Assembly: GCA_016617855.1 (NCBI GenBank)
Contig: JAECUM010009826.1
Location: 1-64,000, forward strand
Direction: 5' to 3'
Length of the DNA: 64,000 nt
Origin: Megalonaias nervosa
Lineage: Eukaryota; Mollusca; Bivalvia; Unionida; Unionidae
Shown here: one piece after another, positions 54,955 to 61,896 of the stretch
Layout of the letters: each line of letters starts with the position of its first letter
Numbering within the stretch: position 1 is the stretch's first letter
Notes under the pieces: generated by a model
What the model saw: the letters and a program-made list of their open reading frames with translations, nothing else
What the model was told of the DNA's origin: nothing
Databases searched by the model: none
Translations under genes and position numbers: made by a program

Positions 54955-55752
54955 ATGACAAGCGCATATGAGCAAGAGACATATCACGTTTACCCAAAGT
55001 ACAACCTATACGCTGGAAATGCATTAGGTTCGGTTATTAACATCAAAACTGGAATATCTGTTGGAAAAGCAACGTCAGCGGGTTATACGATTAGTGTAAA
55101 AGGGGATAATAATGAGAGAATTACGATGTTTAGAAAAGATTTTATTTACACGTTGTTCTGCGATGATATTCCAGAGGGACAGCGTGTATATCATGTGAAC
55201 GGTAAAGTCACTGATGATAATATTGAAAATTTGTCCTTACAAGACGAGTTTCAGCCGCACCAGGTCTTTGATTTATATGAGGTTAACGATCGCGGTACTA
55301 TAAGAAACAGAAAAACTAAAAAAGTTCTTGGTAACATGAACAATATGGGATATCCCATAATAAAAGTTAGAGGAACATTGACAGATTTTGTTAACTATTT
55401 ATCGCATCGTTTTGTTTACGAGGTATTCAACGGATCTATACCCGAAGGTTTTGTTATTAATCACATTAACGGTATAAAAACTGATAATCGATTGGAAAAT
55501 CTAGAATTAGTTACCCAGCAGGAAAATGTAAGAAAAGGACGAGGTGGTAGTATTAATTTTAGATATCCGGCTAAACCTGTTGTTTCATTAAATCTCATAA
55601 CAGATGAAGAAATTCAATTTCCTTCAATCTCATCTGCAGCAAGGTATTTTGATATAAATCCTAGTACAGTAAAGTTTGTTGCTGATAGAGTAACAAGCTC
55701 AACTTTTTCAAGAGAATATAATGCTAGTATTATTTTTAGATATGATGATTAA
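54955..55752 (+). CDS. HNH homing-endonuclease-like protein with NUMOD-type tail
   Basis: 265 aa on the strand opposite PolB. Residues about 140-190 hold an HNH_3-type core (HRFVYEVFNG, IPEGFVINHINGIKTDNRLENLELVT). Residues about 55-95 hold a weaker copy of the same pattern (IPEGQRVYHVNGKVTDDNIENLSLQ) in which a key His/Asn is altered, so the domain looks duplicated. The C-terminus (PVVSLNLITDEEI, then SISSAARYFDINPSTV) resembles the NUMOD1 DNA-binding module. Such genes are common in phages and giant viruses as free-standing homing endonucleases. Its last 17 bp overlap the end of the next minus-strand gene. Confidence 0.8.
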   Translation: MTSAYEQETYHVYPKYNLYAGNALGSVINIKTGISVGKATSAGYTISVKGDNNERITMFRKDFIYTLFCDDIPEGQRVYHVNGKVTDDNIENLSLQDEFQPHQVFDLYEVNDRGTIRNRKTKKVLGNMNNMGYPIIKVRGTLTDFVNYLSHRFVYEVFNGSIPEGFVINHINGIKTDNRLENLELVTQQENVRKGRGGSINFRYPAKPVVSLNLITDEEIQFPSISSAARYFDINPSTVKFVADRVTSSTFSREYNASIIFRYDD

Positions 55753-56017
55753 TAATATTTTGTAATTCGGTTTTAGTCAAGCAGTGATGAGCAAATGCTA
55801 TGATATCATCGCAATCAAATTTTAGCGTCGTTATTGTATTTTCACTGATTTTTTTTTTTTCTGCTTTTGTTAGTAATATTTTGTGAGAATCACCTTGCAT
55901 TACAATAACATCAACAGAATATCCACTATAACCCGACAAGCATTTTCTTACCGCTTCGGTTAGTTCGTTGTAGTTTAACACCTTAACTTTTTGATGATAT
56001 TTTACCTCGTCAGTCAT
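55736..56017 (-). CDS. Small protein related to the 58725-59111 gene, 93 aa
   Basis: ATG 56017 is preferred over upstream codons because an ATTATAAG block sits directly before it. The second half (KILLTKAEKKKI, then TLKFD) aligns with VMLTKHQIDKL, then VLKLS, in the 128-aa protein at 58725-59111. It lacks that protein's Gly-rich hydrophobic C-terminus. It therefore looks like a truncated or ancestral relative. Function unknown. It is divergent from the gene at 56054 and convergent with the HNH gene. Confidence 0.55.
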   Translation of the reverse strand: MTDEVKYHQKVKVLNYNELTEAVRKCLSGYSGYSVDVIVMQGDSHKILLTKAEKKKISENTITTLKFDCDDIIAFAHHCLTKTELQNIINHHI

Positions 56018-56053
56018 CTTATAATAACAAATTAGACAAAAGTATATTATAAT

Positions 56054-56560
56054 ATGGACTTGATGAAACGACTCGCTCAACTATCCAGCGACAGTGTCAG
56101 CGATAAGGTCGCCACAATCTCTAACTATATGATAGACAAATCTGCTGGTTATAGCGAAGATGATATTTTGTATAACAACGAATCTGACGACGATGAAATA
56201 GTCTCTGTCGCTGACAGATCAAATTACAGCAGATCAACCACTAGAAAATACAATGTCAAGTATCACATTGCAAAAAAAATTTTGATATTTAATTTTACCG
56301 TTAACGAACAGCAAATATTTTGGCAGCTGATCAGACCTTTCTTAAACATTAAAATTTCAGGTCGACAGAAAAATGTAAAATTCGATTTCATCTTTGTCAA
56401 ACTTTTTAATCTGATGACGATCTCTGACGATCGCAGACAGTATCTCATATCGTTATGCAAACCAGTAAAATGCAAATCTATCAAACAAAAGTACGAGGAA
56501 ATCTATAGAAACATTATTTCGCAGTCGATAAAATCGACCGGGTTGGAATCCAACTATTGA
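56054..56560 (+). CDS. Unknown 168-aa protein, plus strand
   Basis: Not recognised. The N-terminal 55 residues are acidic with a DDD-rich patch (NNESDDDEIVS); residues about 65-168 are basic and hydrophobic, alternating strands and helices (ILIFNFTVNEQQIFW, VKFDFIFVKLFNLMT). A TATTATAAT block lies directly before the ATG. The 3' end overlaps the 3' end of the integrase gene by 47 bp in convergent orientation. The orientation and start region group it with the HNH gene as non-late genes. Confidence 0.55.
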   Translation: MDLMKRLAQLSSDSVSDKVATISNYMIDKSAGYSEDDILYNNESDDDEIVSVADRSNYSRSTTRKYNVKYHIAKKILIFNFTVNEQQIFWQLIRPFLNIKISGRQKNVKFDFIFVKLFNLMTISDDRRQYLISLCKPVKCKSIKQKYEEIYRNIISQSIKSTGLESNY

Positions 56561-57374
56561 ACTTGTCGCTATACCCGCGCCACTTGACGAGGCTTTTATT
56601 ACCTTTTCTCCTAATCACTTTTTCGATAACGAAAACATCTTGTTCGGTTTTCTGTAATTCTTGCTCGTAGAAACTTCCGATTATAGGCTCATCTAATGAA
56701 TCCTTCAACGAGTATGTTACAGGTATTGTTAGAAGTACTTTATCAACTACAAATACTTCTTCGCTCCAGTTTGGAGTAAATCCTTTTTCAAATACTTTCT
56801 TCGTCAGAGAAATCCGAACTCTATCACCTACTTTAAACTTGTGTCTGCGGTACATGTTTTCATTCGCTAATATCGGATTTTTAATAGCGTCATTGGGTGA
56901 TAATGAAAGGGTTCGATGTTTTGTGTTATTATACTCGTCAACGATTTGAGAAAGGTCATCGATGTACCTGTTGGTGTTTTTAGCTGTCAAATGTTTGTGT
57001 ATTTTTTCGTTGAGCGTGCGATTAAATCTTTCAACGATAACGCTTTTTCCTTCGTTTCCTGTAACGTATTTTTTAATATTATTTTGTTCTAAAAATTGCT
57101 CAAACTTTTTGTTGAAAAACTCTGCTCCATGATCAGTCCAGATTTTGTTTGGTTTTCTTTCAGTACTCGTTATTATTTGTTTTAGCGCATCAGTGATTGA
57201 CGTTCCTGTTTTATCTGAAACTGGCACACTAAAAGCGTATTTGCTGAAAACATCTGTGACATTAAACAAATATTTCTTATTATCGTTAAACGAAGCTAGA
57301 TTGGACACATCAACCAAATCTATTGCCCAAATGTCATCTACAGCATTAGCGACAACTTTACGTCTCGGAAACTT
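56514..57374 (-). CDS. rve integrase with chromodomain, N-terminus in PLA2 frame
   Basis: The open part encodes about 286 residues. The first catalytic Asp is in IWAIDLVDV, the second in WTDHGAEF and the Glu in VIVERFNRT (33 residues between the last two). An SH3-like region and a C-terminal chromodomain follow (VFVIEKVIRRKG, VKWRGYSDKFNSWI). No ATG lies upstream of the first Asp in this frame, and a TAA precedes the A-run at 57,373-57,382. The basic lead-in that normally precedes the integrase core is encoded at the end of the upstream PLA2 ORF, one frame away. Expression probably needs a -1 shift at the A-run, or the A-run is one base short. Confidence 0.85.
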   Translation of the reverse strand, partial: KFPRRKVVANAVDDIWAIDLVDVSNLASFNDNKKYLFNVTDVFSKYAFSVPVSDKTGTSITDALKQIITSTERKPNKIWTDHGAEFFNKKFEQFLEQNNIKKYVTGNEGKSVIVERFNRTLNEKIHKHLTAKNTNRYIDDLSQIVDEYNNTKHRTLSLSPNDAIKNPILANENMYRRHKFKVGDRVRISLTKKVFEKGFTPNWSEEVFVVDKVLLTIPVTYSLKDSLDEPIIGSFYEQELQKTEQDVFVIEKVIRRKGNKSLVKWRGYSDKFNSWIPTRSILSTAK

Positions 57375-57877
57375 TTTTTTTTAGGTCTGTGTAGCTCAGA
57401 CGCTAGCGTCTGTGCTGCGAGATCATCGTATAATTCTTTTCCAAAGACTCTCCGAGCCAGTTTGTATTTTGCTCCAATCATTCCCTGAACAAATCTTCTA
57501 TCAAGACGTTCCCTCATGTTTGTCGGTTCCATATCATGAAGTTCGTCTAACATTACTTTATCGCAGTCTGCTTTCGAGTCATGATCGCGATAACAGATAT
57601 CATGACGCATCGCTATTGCATCAACTTGATTATAAGGCTCTTGTCCTGGCAGTGGATTATCGTTCTCATCCAGTTGCTGATCTAGCGGATTATAAGGTCC
57701 AGTATACCTATGACCTGGCAAGGTCCAGCCTCCTTTTGGTTTTGGTAATTTACCAATAATTTTGTGAATGTCAATTCCGCTGCCAATGATCTCACGGCGA
57801 TTGCATGATTTACAGTACGTGACGATTTTGTCATGTTCGATGCAAAGGTCTTTATCACAATCACAATTGCATTTCAT
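57338..57877 (-). CDS. Phospholipase A2-domain protein, 179 aa
   Basis: A Cys-rich N-terminus (CNCDCDKDLC, then YCKSC; possible zinc site) precedes a parvovirus VP1-type PLA2 domain. That domain has a calcium-loop-like YTGPYNPLD near residues 58-66 and the catalytic His-Asp in AMRHDICYRDHD near 91-102, with a helical region after it. In parvoviruses and some Polintons this enzyme breaches endosomal membranes during entry. The C-terminal ELHRPKKK reads like the lead-in of a Polinton integrase and runs into the A-run that overlaps the integrase ORF. The overlap is 37 bp. Confidence 0.8.
   Translation of the reverse strand: MKCNCDCDKDLCIEHDKIVTYCKSCNRREIIGSGIDIHKIIGKLPKPKGGWTLPGHRYTGPYNPLDQQLDENDNPLPGQEPYNQVDAIAMRHDICYRDHDSKADCDKVMLDELHDMEPTNMRERLDRRFVQGMIGAKYKLARRVFGKELYDDLAAQTLASELHRPKKKSFRDVKLSLML
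57373..57382 (-). promoter_or_regulatory. Candidate -1 ribosomal frameshift site (A10)
   Basis: On the coding strand the PLA2 frame reads CCT AAA AAA AAA AGT. A tandem slip by -1 on A_AAA_AAA puts ribosomes in the integrase frame (next codon AAG). No downstream pseudoknot was evaluated. A one-base undercount of the homopolymer would look the same. Confidence 0.4.
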
Positions 57878-57901
57878 TTTATTTTATTTTGTTTCATAAG
57901 A

Positions 57902-58084
57902 TTAATCGTCAATCAAGATAACTCTATCTACACCAGATCCGGCTTGCTTTTTCAGAAACATGCTTTTCTTTCTACCACAAACGGCACAAATACTTTTCAA
58001 CATGATTCTATTATTTTTTGTTGTTTCCGTCGTCTCGTCTTTATTTTCTGTTTTAGTTCTACATTTGAGACAGTATGTTGACAT
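57902..58084 (-). CDS. Small zinc-ribbon-like protein (DUF5679-like), 60 aa
   Basis: Two C-x2-C pairs, CLKC near residue 5 and CAVCG near residue 33, flank a polar linker, followed by a basic FLKK stretch. This spacing and the KS-x-CAVCG-x-KKS motif match the DUF5679 small proteins that recur in Polinton-type and giant viruses, function unknown. ATATA directly precedes the ATG, and the gene starts 15 nt after the protease stop across an AATTTTATCTAAA motif. Confidence 0.65.
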   Translation of the reverse strand: MSTYCLKCRTKTENKDETTETTKNNRIMLKSICAVCGRKKSMFLKKQAGSGVDRVILIDD

Positions 58085-58099
58085 TATATACTTGTACGT

Positions 58100-58510
58100 T
58101 TAGATAAAATTACAAGCAAGGTCATCATTAGCGTGAGAGGGTTGCTCATCAAACTGTAAAATAAACTTTAAAAAATCAAGATCTCTACGAGACATCTGTC
58201 GGACAAACATTATACAATAATAACCACAAGCTGATGTTCCAATCGGCTGTAGTTGATTAGACGAATAATTAATTATATCGAATTTCTTAAAAATATACTT
58301 TTTTATGAGATCGCTCGGAGGAAGTCCAAACGAATCAAAATAATTGTTATCGTAGACAGCGACCCAGTGAGTGCCAGAGCCATCGTTAAAGTTTTCTATA
58401 TTTACAACACACGAACCACCTGTTGGTACGTCGTCGAGTTCGTCTTTTGAAAATACTCCGCGAAATCCGGCAACATCATTCAATTTTTTGATGATATCAA
58501 AATTACTCAA
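58100..58510 (-). CDS. Adenain-type cysteine protease, no ATG start
   Basis: The catalytic domain has His in GTHWVAVYD, the acidic residue in YFDSFG and Cys in SACGYYC, and ends FDEQPSHANDDLACNFI. The family's usual beginning (SNFDI, then GVFSKDEL) lies right after a TTG at 58,510, and no in-frame ATG exists anywhere before the catalytic Cys. That TTG overlaps the TGA of the preceding small gene (TTGA). Translation may restart there, use a non-AUG start or arise by a further frame change. The frame stays open upstream to 58,873, but that stretch overlaps other genes. Confidence 0.8.
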   Translation of the reverse strand: MSNFDIIKKLNDVAGFRGVFSKDELDDVPTGGSCVVNIENFNDGSGTHWVAVYDNNYFDSFGLPPSDLIKKYIFKKFDIINYSSNQLQPIGTSACGYYCIMFVRQMSRRDLDFLKFILQFDEQPSHANDDLACNFI

Positions 58511-58691
58511 CGGCGTCTGGTACCTGGTAGAGTCATTCCACGTCCGATTCCTAATAGATTTGGAAGAAGACTTCCCGCTAATCCCGCCAGCAGTGGAGCG
58601 AAAGGAATAATTCCTCCTTGTTTTTTTGTTTGTTTTTTTGTTTTCTTTTTTTCGTTGTTTTTGTTTTTCTCGGCGACTTTGTCGTTGGCAT
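58507..58691 (-). CDS. Small basic/hydrophobic capsid peptide (pX-like), needs -1 shift
   Basis: From ATG 58,691 the frame encodes about 24 residues that are mostly Lys, Thr, Arg and Gln. One frame back the sequence continues with a Gly-rich hydrophobic domain (GGIIPFAPLLAGLAG) and ends TRRR before TGA 58,507-58,509. The two halves together resemble the small basic/Gly-rich late peptides of Polintons and adintoviruses. The join falls at an A_AAA_AAC heptamer. The stop overlaps the protease start region. It starts 34 nt after the stop of the 58725 gene. Confidence 0.5.
58620..58626 (-). promoter_or_regulatory. Candidate -1 frameshift heptamer A_AAA_AAC
   Basis: In the frame of ATG 58,691 the bases 58,626-58,620 read A AAA AAC, the canonical simultaneous-slippage heptamer used by several retroviruses. 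A -1 slip enters the frame encoding the Gly-rich hydrophobic domain at CAA GGA GGA. A homopolymer error is the alternative. Confidence 0.4.
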
Positions 58692-58724
58692 TTTATTTTA
58701 TTATTGTTACATAAAATTGAGTGA

Positions 58725-59111
58725 CTAACGATAGATTTGTTTGATTCCACGACCTTCGACTGCTTTTTTCGTTGCGCCAGACACTGCCCCTGACGCAGCC
58801 GCAAGTCCAAGTGTACCAAGTACTGGTAGTATTTTTGGTAGTAGTATAGAAAGTGCTGGTCCAAAAAATCCACCTTGTTTCGACATTGCAGTTACCTGGG
58901 AAACAGATAGTTTCAGTACAAACGGTTTTCCTTTGTCGAGTTTATCGATTTGGTGTTTCGTAAGCATTACTTTAACCGCTGTTTTATTCGAAGTCTCTGT
59001 CGCTGGAGATATCATTAAAGAAACAGAACTGCGTTTAGCAACAGCTGCTGATAATTTTTCAACTTGCCCAGATGTCAGGTATATTTCTCTGGTTGTATAC
59101 TTGGTTTTCAT
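58725..59111 (-). CDS. Conserved Polinton late protein, 128 aa
   Basis: Two tandem helix-strand units (YLTSGQVEKLSAAV with VSLMIS, then VMLTKHQIDKL with FVLKLS) precede a Gly/Ala-rich hydrophobic region (KQGGFFGPALSILLPKILPVLGTLGLAAASGA) and a short polar end. This 'LT-x2-Q' repeat plus GGF hydrophobic tail recurs next to the capsid gene in many Polintons; its function is not known to me. The hydrophobic tail suggests a membrane-active or capsid-inner protein. It lies between the major capsid gene and the pX-like gene. Confidence 0.6.
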   Translation of the reverse strand: MKTKYTTREIYLTSGQVEKLSAAVAKRSSVSLMISPATETSNKTAVKVMLTKHQIDKLDKGKPFVLKLSVSQVTAMSKQGGFFGPALSILLPKILPVLGTLGLAAASGAVSGATKKAVEGRGIKQIYR

Positions 59112-59139
59112 TTTCCTTGATTATATCAAGGTTATTAGA

Positions 59140-60549
59140 TTAAACCTGTACCATCATTCTTCCTTTGGGCGCGTCAATAGTCAAGAATCTATCACTGACA
59201 ACTAGCGCATATGCATTATACACTTCGGCCGGCGCTGCGCCAAGTGTCCATGTGACTTCAATATCAGCAGTTGATCCAATAGTTCGTTCGGAATGTTTTG
59301 ATATATCAAAATAAAAGATGGGATAGAGTGATCGAAACTCTTCTACTGATATTTGAGATCCACTGTCCGCGTCCTGATATTTTTGCATAGCCTCCATAAG
59401 ATACATGTACGGTCGAGATATGTTTCTGGTGGCGTCTACAGCAAAATTACATTCGATTGCACGTTCGGGATATTGTTTAGAATTAACTCTAACAAATATT
59501 TGTCTCACATCTGGGTTATCAAATACGGAATTATTCATTTCCTGATCATTACGACGTGCCTGTCGTTGAAATACGACAAACAAATGTCGAGGTATTTGTT
59601 CGCTGGGCGTGGTTGTAACGCGCCAAGTGTAATTGGTTGCGTTAGGAATGGCTGTTTGATAAATCCTGTTTTGTTGGAAGTGTATCTTTTTTGTCCAATT
59701 GGTCAGTAACGTTTCGAGCTCCATTGTTTTAGCTACAGATGGGACAACTCGAGGCATCCATAACGCTAATTTAGTAATAGTAAATTGTCCTTCAGCAACC
59801 CTATCAGCGTGCATTATGCAATCGTTTTGATCAGCTCGATCTAAAATTAGCGTGTGTTTTATTCCTCGAAAAACTTTGCTGTGTTCGCGGCAAAATCCAA
59901 AGATCGTACTTAGCGGAAGCATCATCGTGATTTGGTTAGATTCTGCGGCAAGTGCTTTTCGTTTAGCAAATCCTTCGTTATATTGTTGTCGTCGTATTCT
60001 TGTAACCGCCAATCTTATGGCGTCTCCAATATCACCAGCCGCATTATTAGCGGGATTAGCAATGAGATTATTGTTATCAGCAGCGGGAACACCTGCTTCA
60101 GTACGAAACTCGCTCGAAACAGCTGTCCCAAATGAAGTATCTTTGAACCACATCATGTTTGTGGCCACTGATCTGGAATAGTCATCGCTAAACGAAACGA
60201 TGTTTAGTATCGTACTCGCAATAGGCAAATGCATCGAAATATCTTCTACGGTTTGATTGGCCAGTTGGTATCGTGCACTTTTAAACAAGCTCCAACCGTT
60301 ATTGACGAGAGCAATTTCTGTACCAGCTGCAATATCACCACCTATCGCAGTTAATATTTGACCACGCACTTCTAGCATTGCCTTATGCGGAAGTAGAAAC
60401 ATATCCTCGTCACGCGTATTAAAAGTCCTAACACCAGCTTTATTTGGTTCGTTCGAGTTCTCATCGAGATATTCGACGTATTCGAACTCTGTTACAGCAT
60501 CATCAGTATCATATTCCTCAGCAAGATCGAGGTAATTTTTAGCCGACAT
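59140..60549 (-). CDS. Major capsid protein, double jelly roll
   Basis: 469 aa from ATG 60,549, chosen over upstream non-ATG codons because ATTATAAAATA directly precedes it. Recognisable Polinton major capsid features are LLPHKAMLEVRGQI near residue 55, LVNNGWSLFKSARYQLANQTVE near 85, and MMWFKDT near 130. A beta-rich remainder follows. Comparable proteins form the pseudo-hexameric hexon capsomers of Polinton viruses and virophages. It has no close resemblance to the Element 1 capsid protein by eye, consistent with a separate lineage. Confidence 0.85.
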   Translation of the reverse strand: MSAKNYLDLAEEYDTDDAVTEFEYVEYLDENSNEPNKAGVRTFNTRDEDMFLLPHKAMLEVRGQILTAIGGDIAAGTEIALVNNGWSLFKSARYQLANQTVEDISMHLPIASTILNIVSFSDDYSRSVATNMMWFKDTSFGTAVSSEFRTEAGVPAADNNNLIANPANNAAGDIGDAIRLAVTRIRRQQYNEGFAKRKALAAESNQITMMLPLSTIFGFCREHSKVFRGIKHTLILDRADQNDCIMHADRVAEGQFTITKLALWMPRVVPSVAKTMELETLLTNWTKKIHFQQNRIYQTAIPNATNYTWRVTTTPSEQIPRHLFVVFQRQARRNDQEMNNSVFDNPDVRQIFVRVNSKQYPERAIECNFAVDATRNISRPYMYLMEAMQKYQDADSGSQISVEEFRSLYPIFYFDISKHSERTIGSTADIEVTWTLGAAPAEVYNAYALVVSDRFLTIDAPKGRMMVQV

Positions 60550-60572
60550 TATTTTATAATCGCTACACAAAA

Positions 60573-60950
60573 TTAAAAGGCAGCAGGCAACACCTTCGGT
60601 GTCGTCGACGTTGTTTTCTTTACGAGCTTACGTACTATTTCTTCACCACGCGGTGATAATAATTTTTTTGTTGTATCTATCATAGCCTGTTTTGTTTCCT
60701 TTGTTGGCGCAATATCTGATATTACTCGTTTTATATCAGGCACCGTAGGCCCTTTGATCTTTTCAGCAATCTTTTGTCCTACTGCTGTTCCTGCCGAACT
60801 AGCTGCTCCTGTCGCGAAAGCTTTACCCGCATCTAATGCAATTGGTGCTACTTTACTAGCAATTCCTGGTATATTCTCTGCAATTGTTGTAAAAATGTTT
60901 CCAAAAAACCCACCTACTATTTTTCTTCTATAATTTTTTCTTAGTCTCAT
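60573..60950 (-). CDS. pVI-position virion protein, 125 aa
   Basis: A basic start (RLRKNYRRKIVGG) is followed by a long amphipathic, Ala/Ile-rich helix region (FFGNIFTTIAENIPGIASKVAPIALDAGKAFATG). A helical Lys-rich half and a short Pro/Thr end follow. Its place between major capsid and penton-type genes equals that of the 13889-14329 gene in Element 1. By layout it may be the counterpart of adenovirus protein VI, a membrane-disrupting internal protein, with a possible protease site after the IVGG segment; both points are inference. Confidence 0.55.
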   Translation of the reverse strand: MRLRKNYRRKIVGGFFGNIFTTIAENIPGIASKVAPIALDAGKAFATGAASSAGTAVGQKIAEKIKGPTVPDIKRVISDIAPTKETKQAMIDTTKKLLSPRGEEIVRKLVKKTTSTTPKVLPAAF

Positions 60951-60981
60951 TTTATAAAAGTATGACTCACAAAATTAATGT

Positions 60982-61884
60982 CTATGTTGCGTGCAAGTGT
61001 AAATAATACGTGACAATTTCATTGTTGAGATCTAGCTGTCTTCCCGATTGGTCTGTGAGTTGCATCGTTATGCTCGTTATTTGATTTTCAACATTAATGG
61101 GATAATAGATCACCTGCCGCGGATTAATTTGCATGATCGATCCTGGAGGAACGTCTGGGGAGAAACTAAATATCGTTTGGCCCTTGCTACCTTTTGATGT
61201 GTGAGATCCAGATGCAATAGAGCAATTGACAAGTATCGTGTTCACATCTGTAATATTTACTGGAAATTCGCTGTCGTACGTGACAGATTGATCAAGAGCA
61301 ATATAAATGTTATTACCAAATCCTAATAGTGGCGCAATACTATTTGGTGATCTAAAGTCAATCAACACATTTCCTTTTAATAACATCTTTGCTCGTAATG
61401 TGTTATAATTCGCTGCTAACTCAAAACGAATATCCTCTAAACCAGCTTTTGTTATCAGCTCCTTTATCTCCTTGCTTAGATCTTCAATATTATATGCGCC
61501 TTGTGGAATTTTAATAGTTGTTAATAATGACAAATTAGGATCATCATCATCATCATATAATTTCTTTTCACCTCGAATCTTTCTAATCAAAATCAAATTC
61601 TTATCTGTTAATATATCTGCGAGTTCTTTATCTGTTGGTGGTTTAACTGTTTCTGCTGGCGGTTTAACTTTATCTGCTGCTGGCTTTTTAATCAACTTCC
61701 CTATACGAAACTCATCATTGATACCAGTTTTCACGTTTGCCATAGCATTCCAACACGTGCAAGAAATCATTCCGATTTCATACTGCTTTGCAGGATCTAA
61801 TTCTATGGGCGGATTATAATTTACTGAAAAGTTTGTGCTGTTTCCTGTCGTTTGACTCGAGTCAAACAATAATGTAGTTGACAT
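60982..61884 (-). CDS. Penton-type minor capsid protein, 300 aa
   Basis: The N-terminus (STTLLFDSSQ, then NFSVNYNPPIELDPAKQYEIGMIS) is the typical beginning of the Polinton penton-type/minor capsid protein. A Lys/Pro-rich loop (residues 65-90) interrupts a beta-rich protein, consistent with a single jelly roll. The end reads VTYYLHLHAT. GATATA directly precedes the ATG. It lies between the coiled-coil gene and the pVI-position gene in a tight late block. Confidence 0.7.
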   Translation of the reverse strand: MSTTLLFDSSQTTGNSTNFSVNYNPPIELDPAKQYEIGMISCTCWNAMANVKTGINDEFRIGKLIKKPAADKVKPPAETVKPPTDKELADILTDKNLILIRKIRGEKKLYDDDDDPNLSLLTTIKIPQGAYNIEDLSKEIKELITKAGLEDIRFELAANYNTLRAKMLLKGNVLIDFRSPNSIAPLLGFGNNIYIALDQSVTYDSEFPVNITDVNTILVNCSIASGSHTSKGSKGQTIFSFSPDVPPGSIMQINPRQVIYYPINVENQITSITMQLTDQSGRQLDLNNEIVTYYLHLHAT

Positions 61885-61896
61885 TATATCATACTG

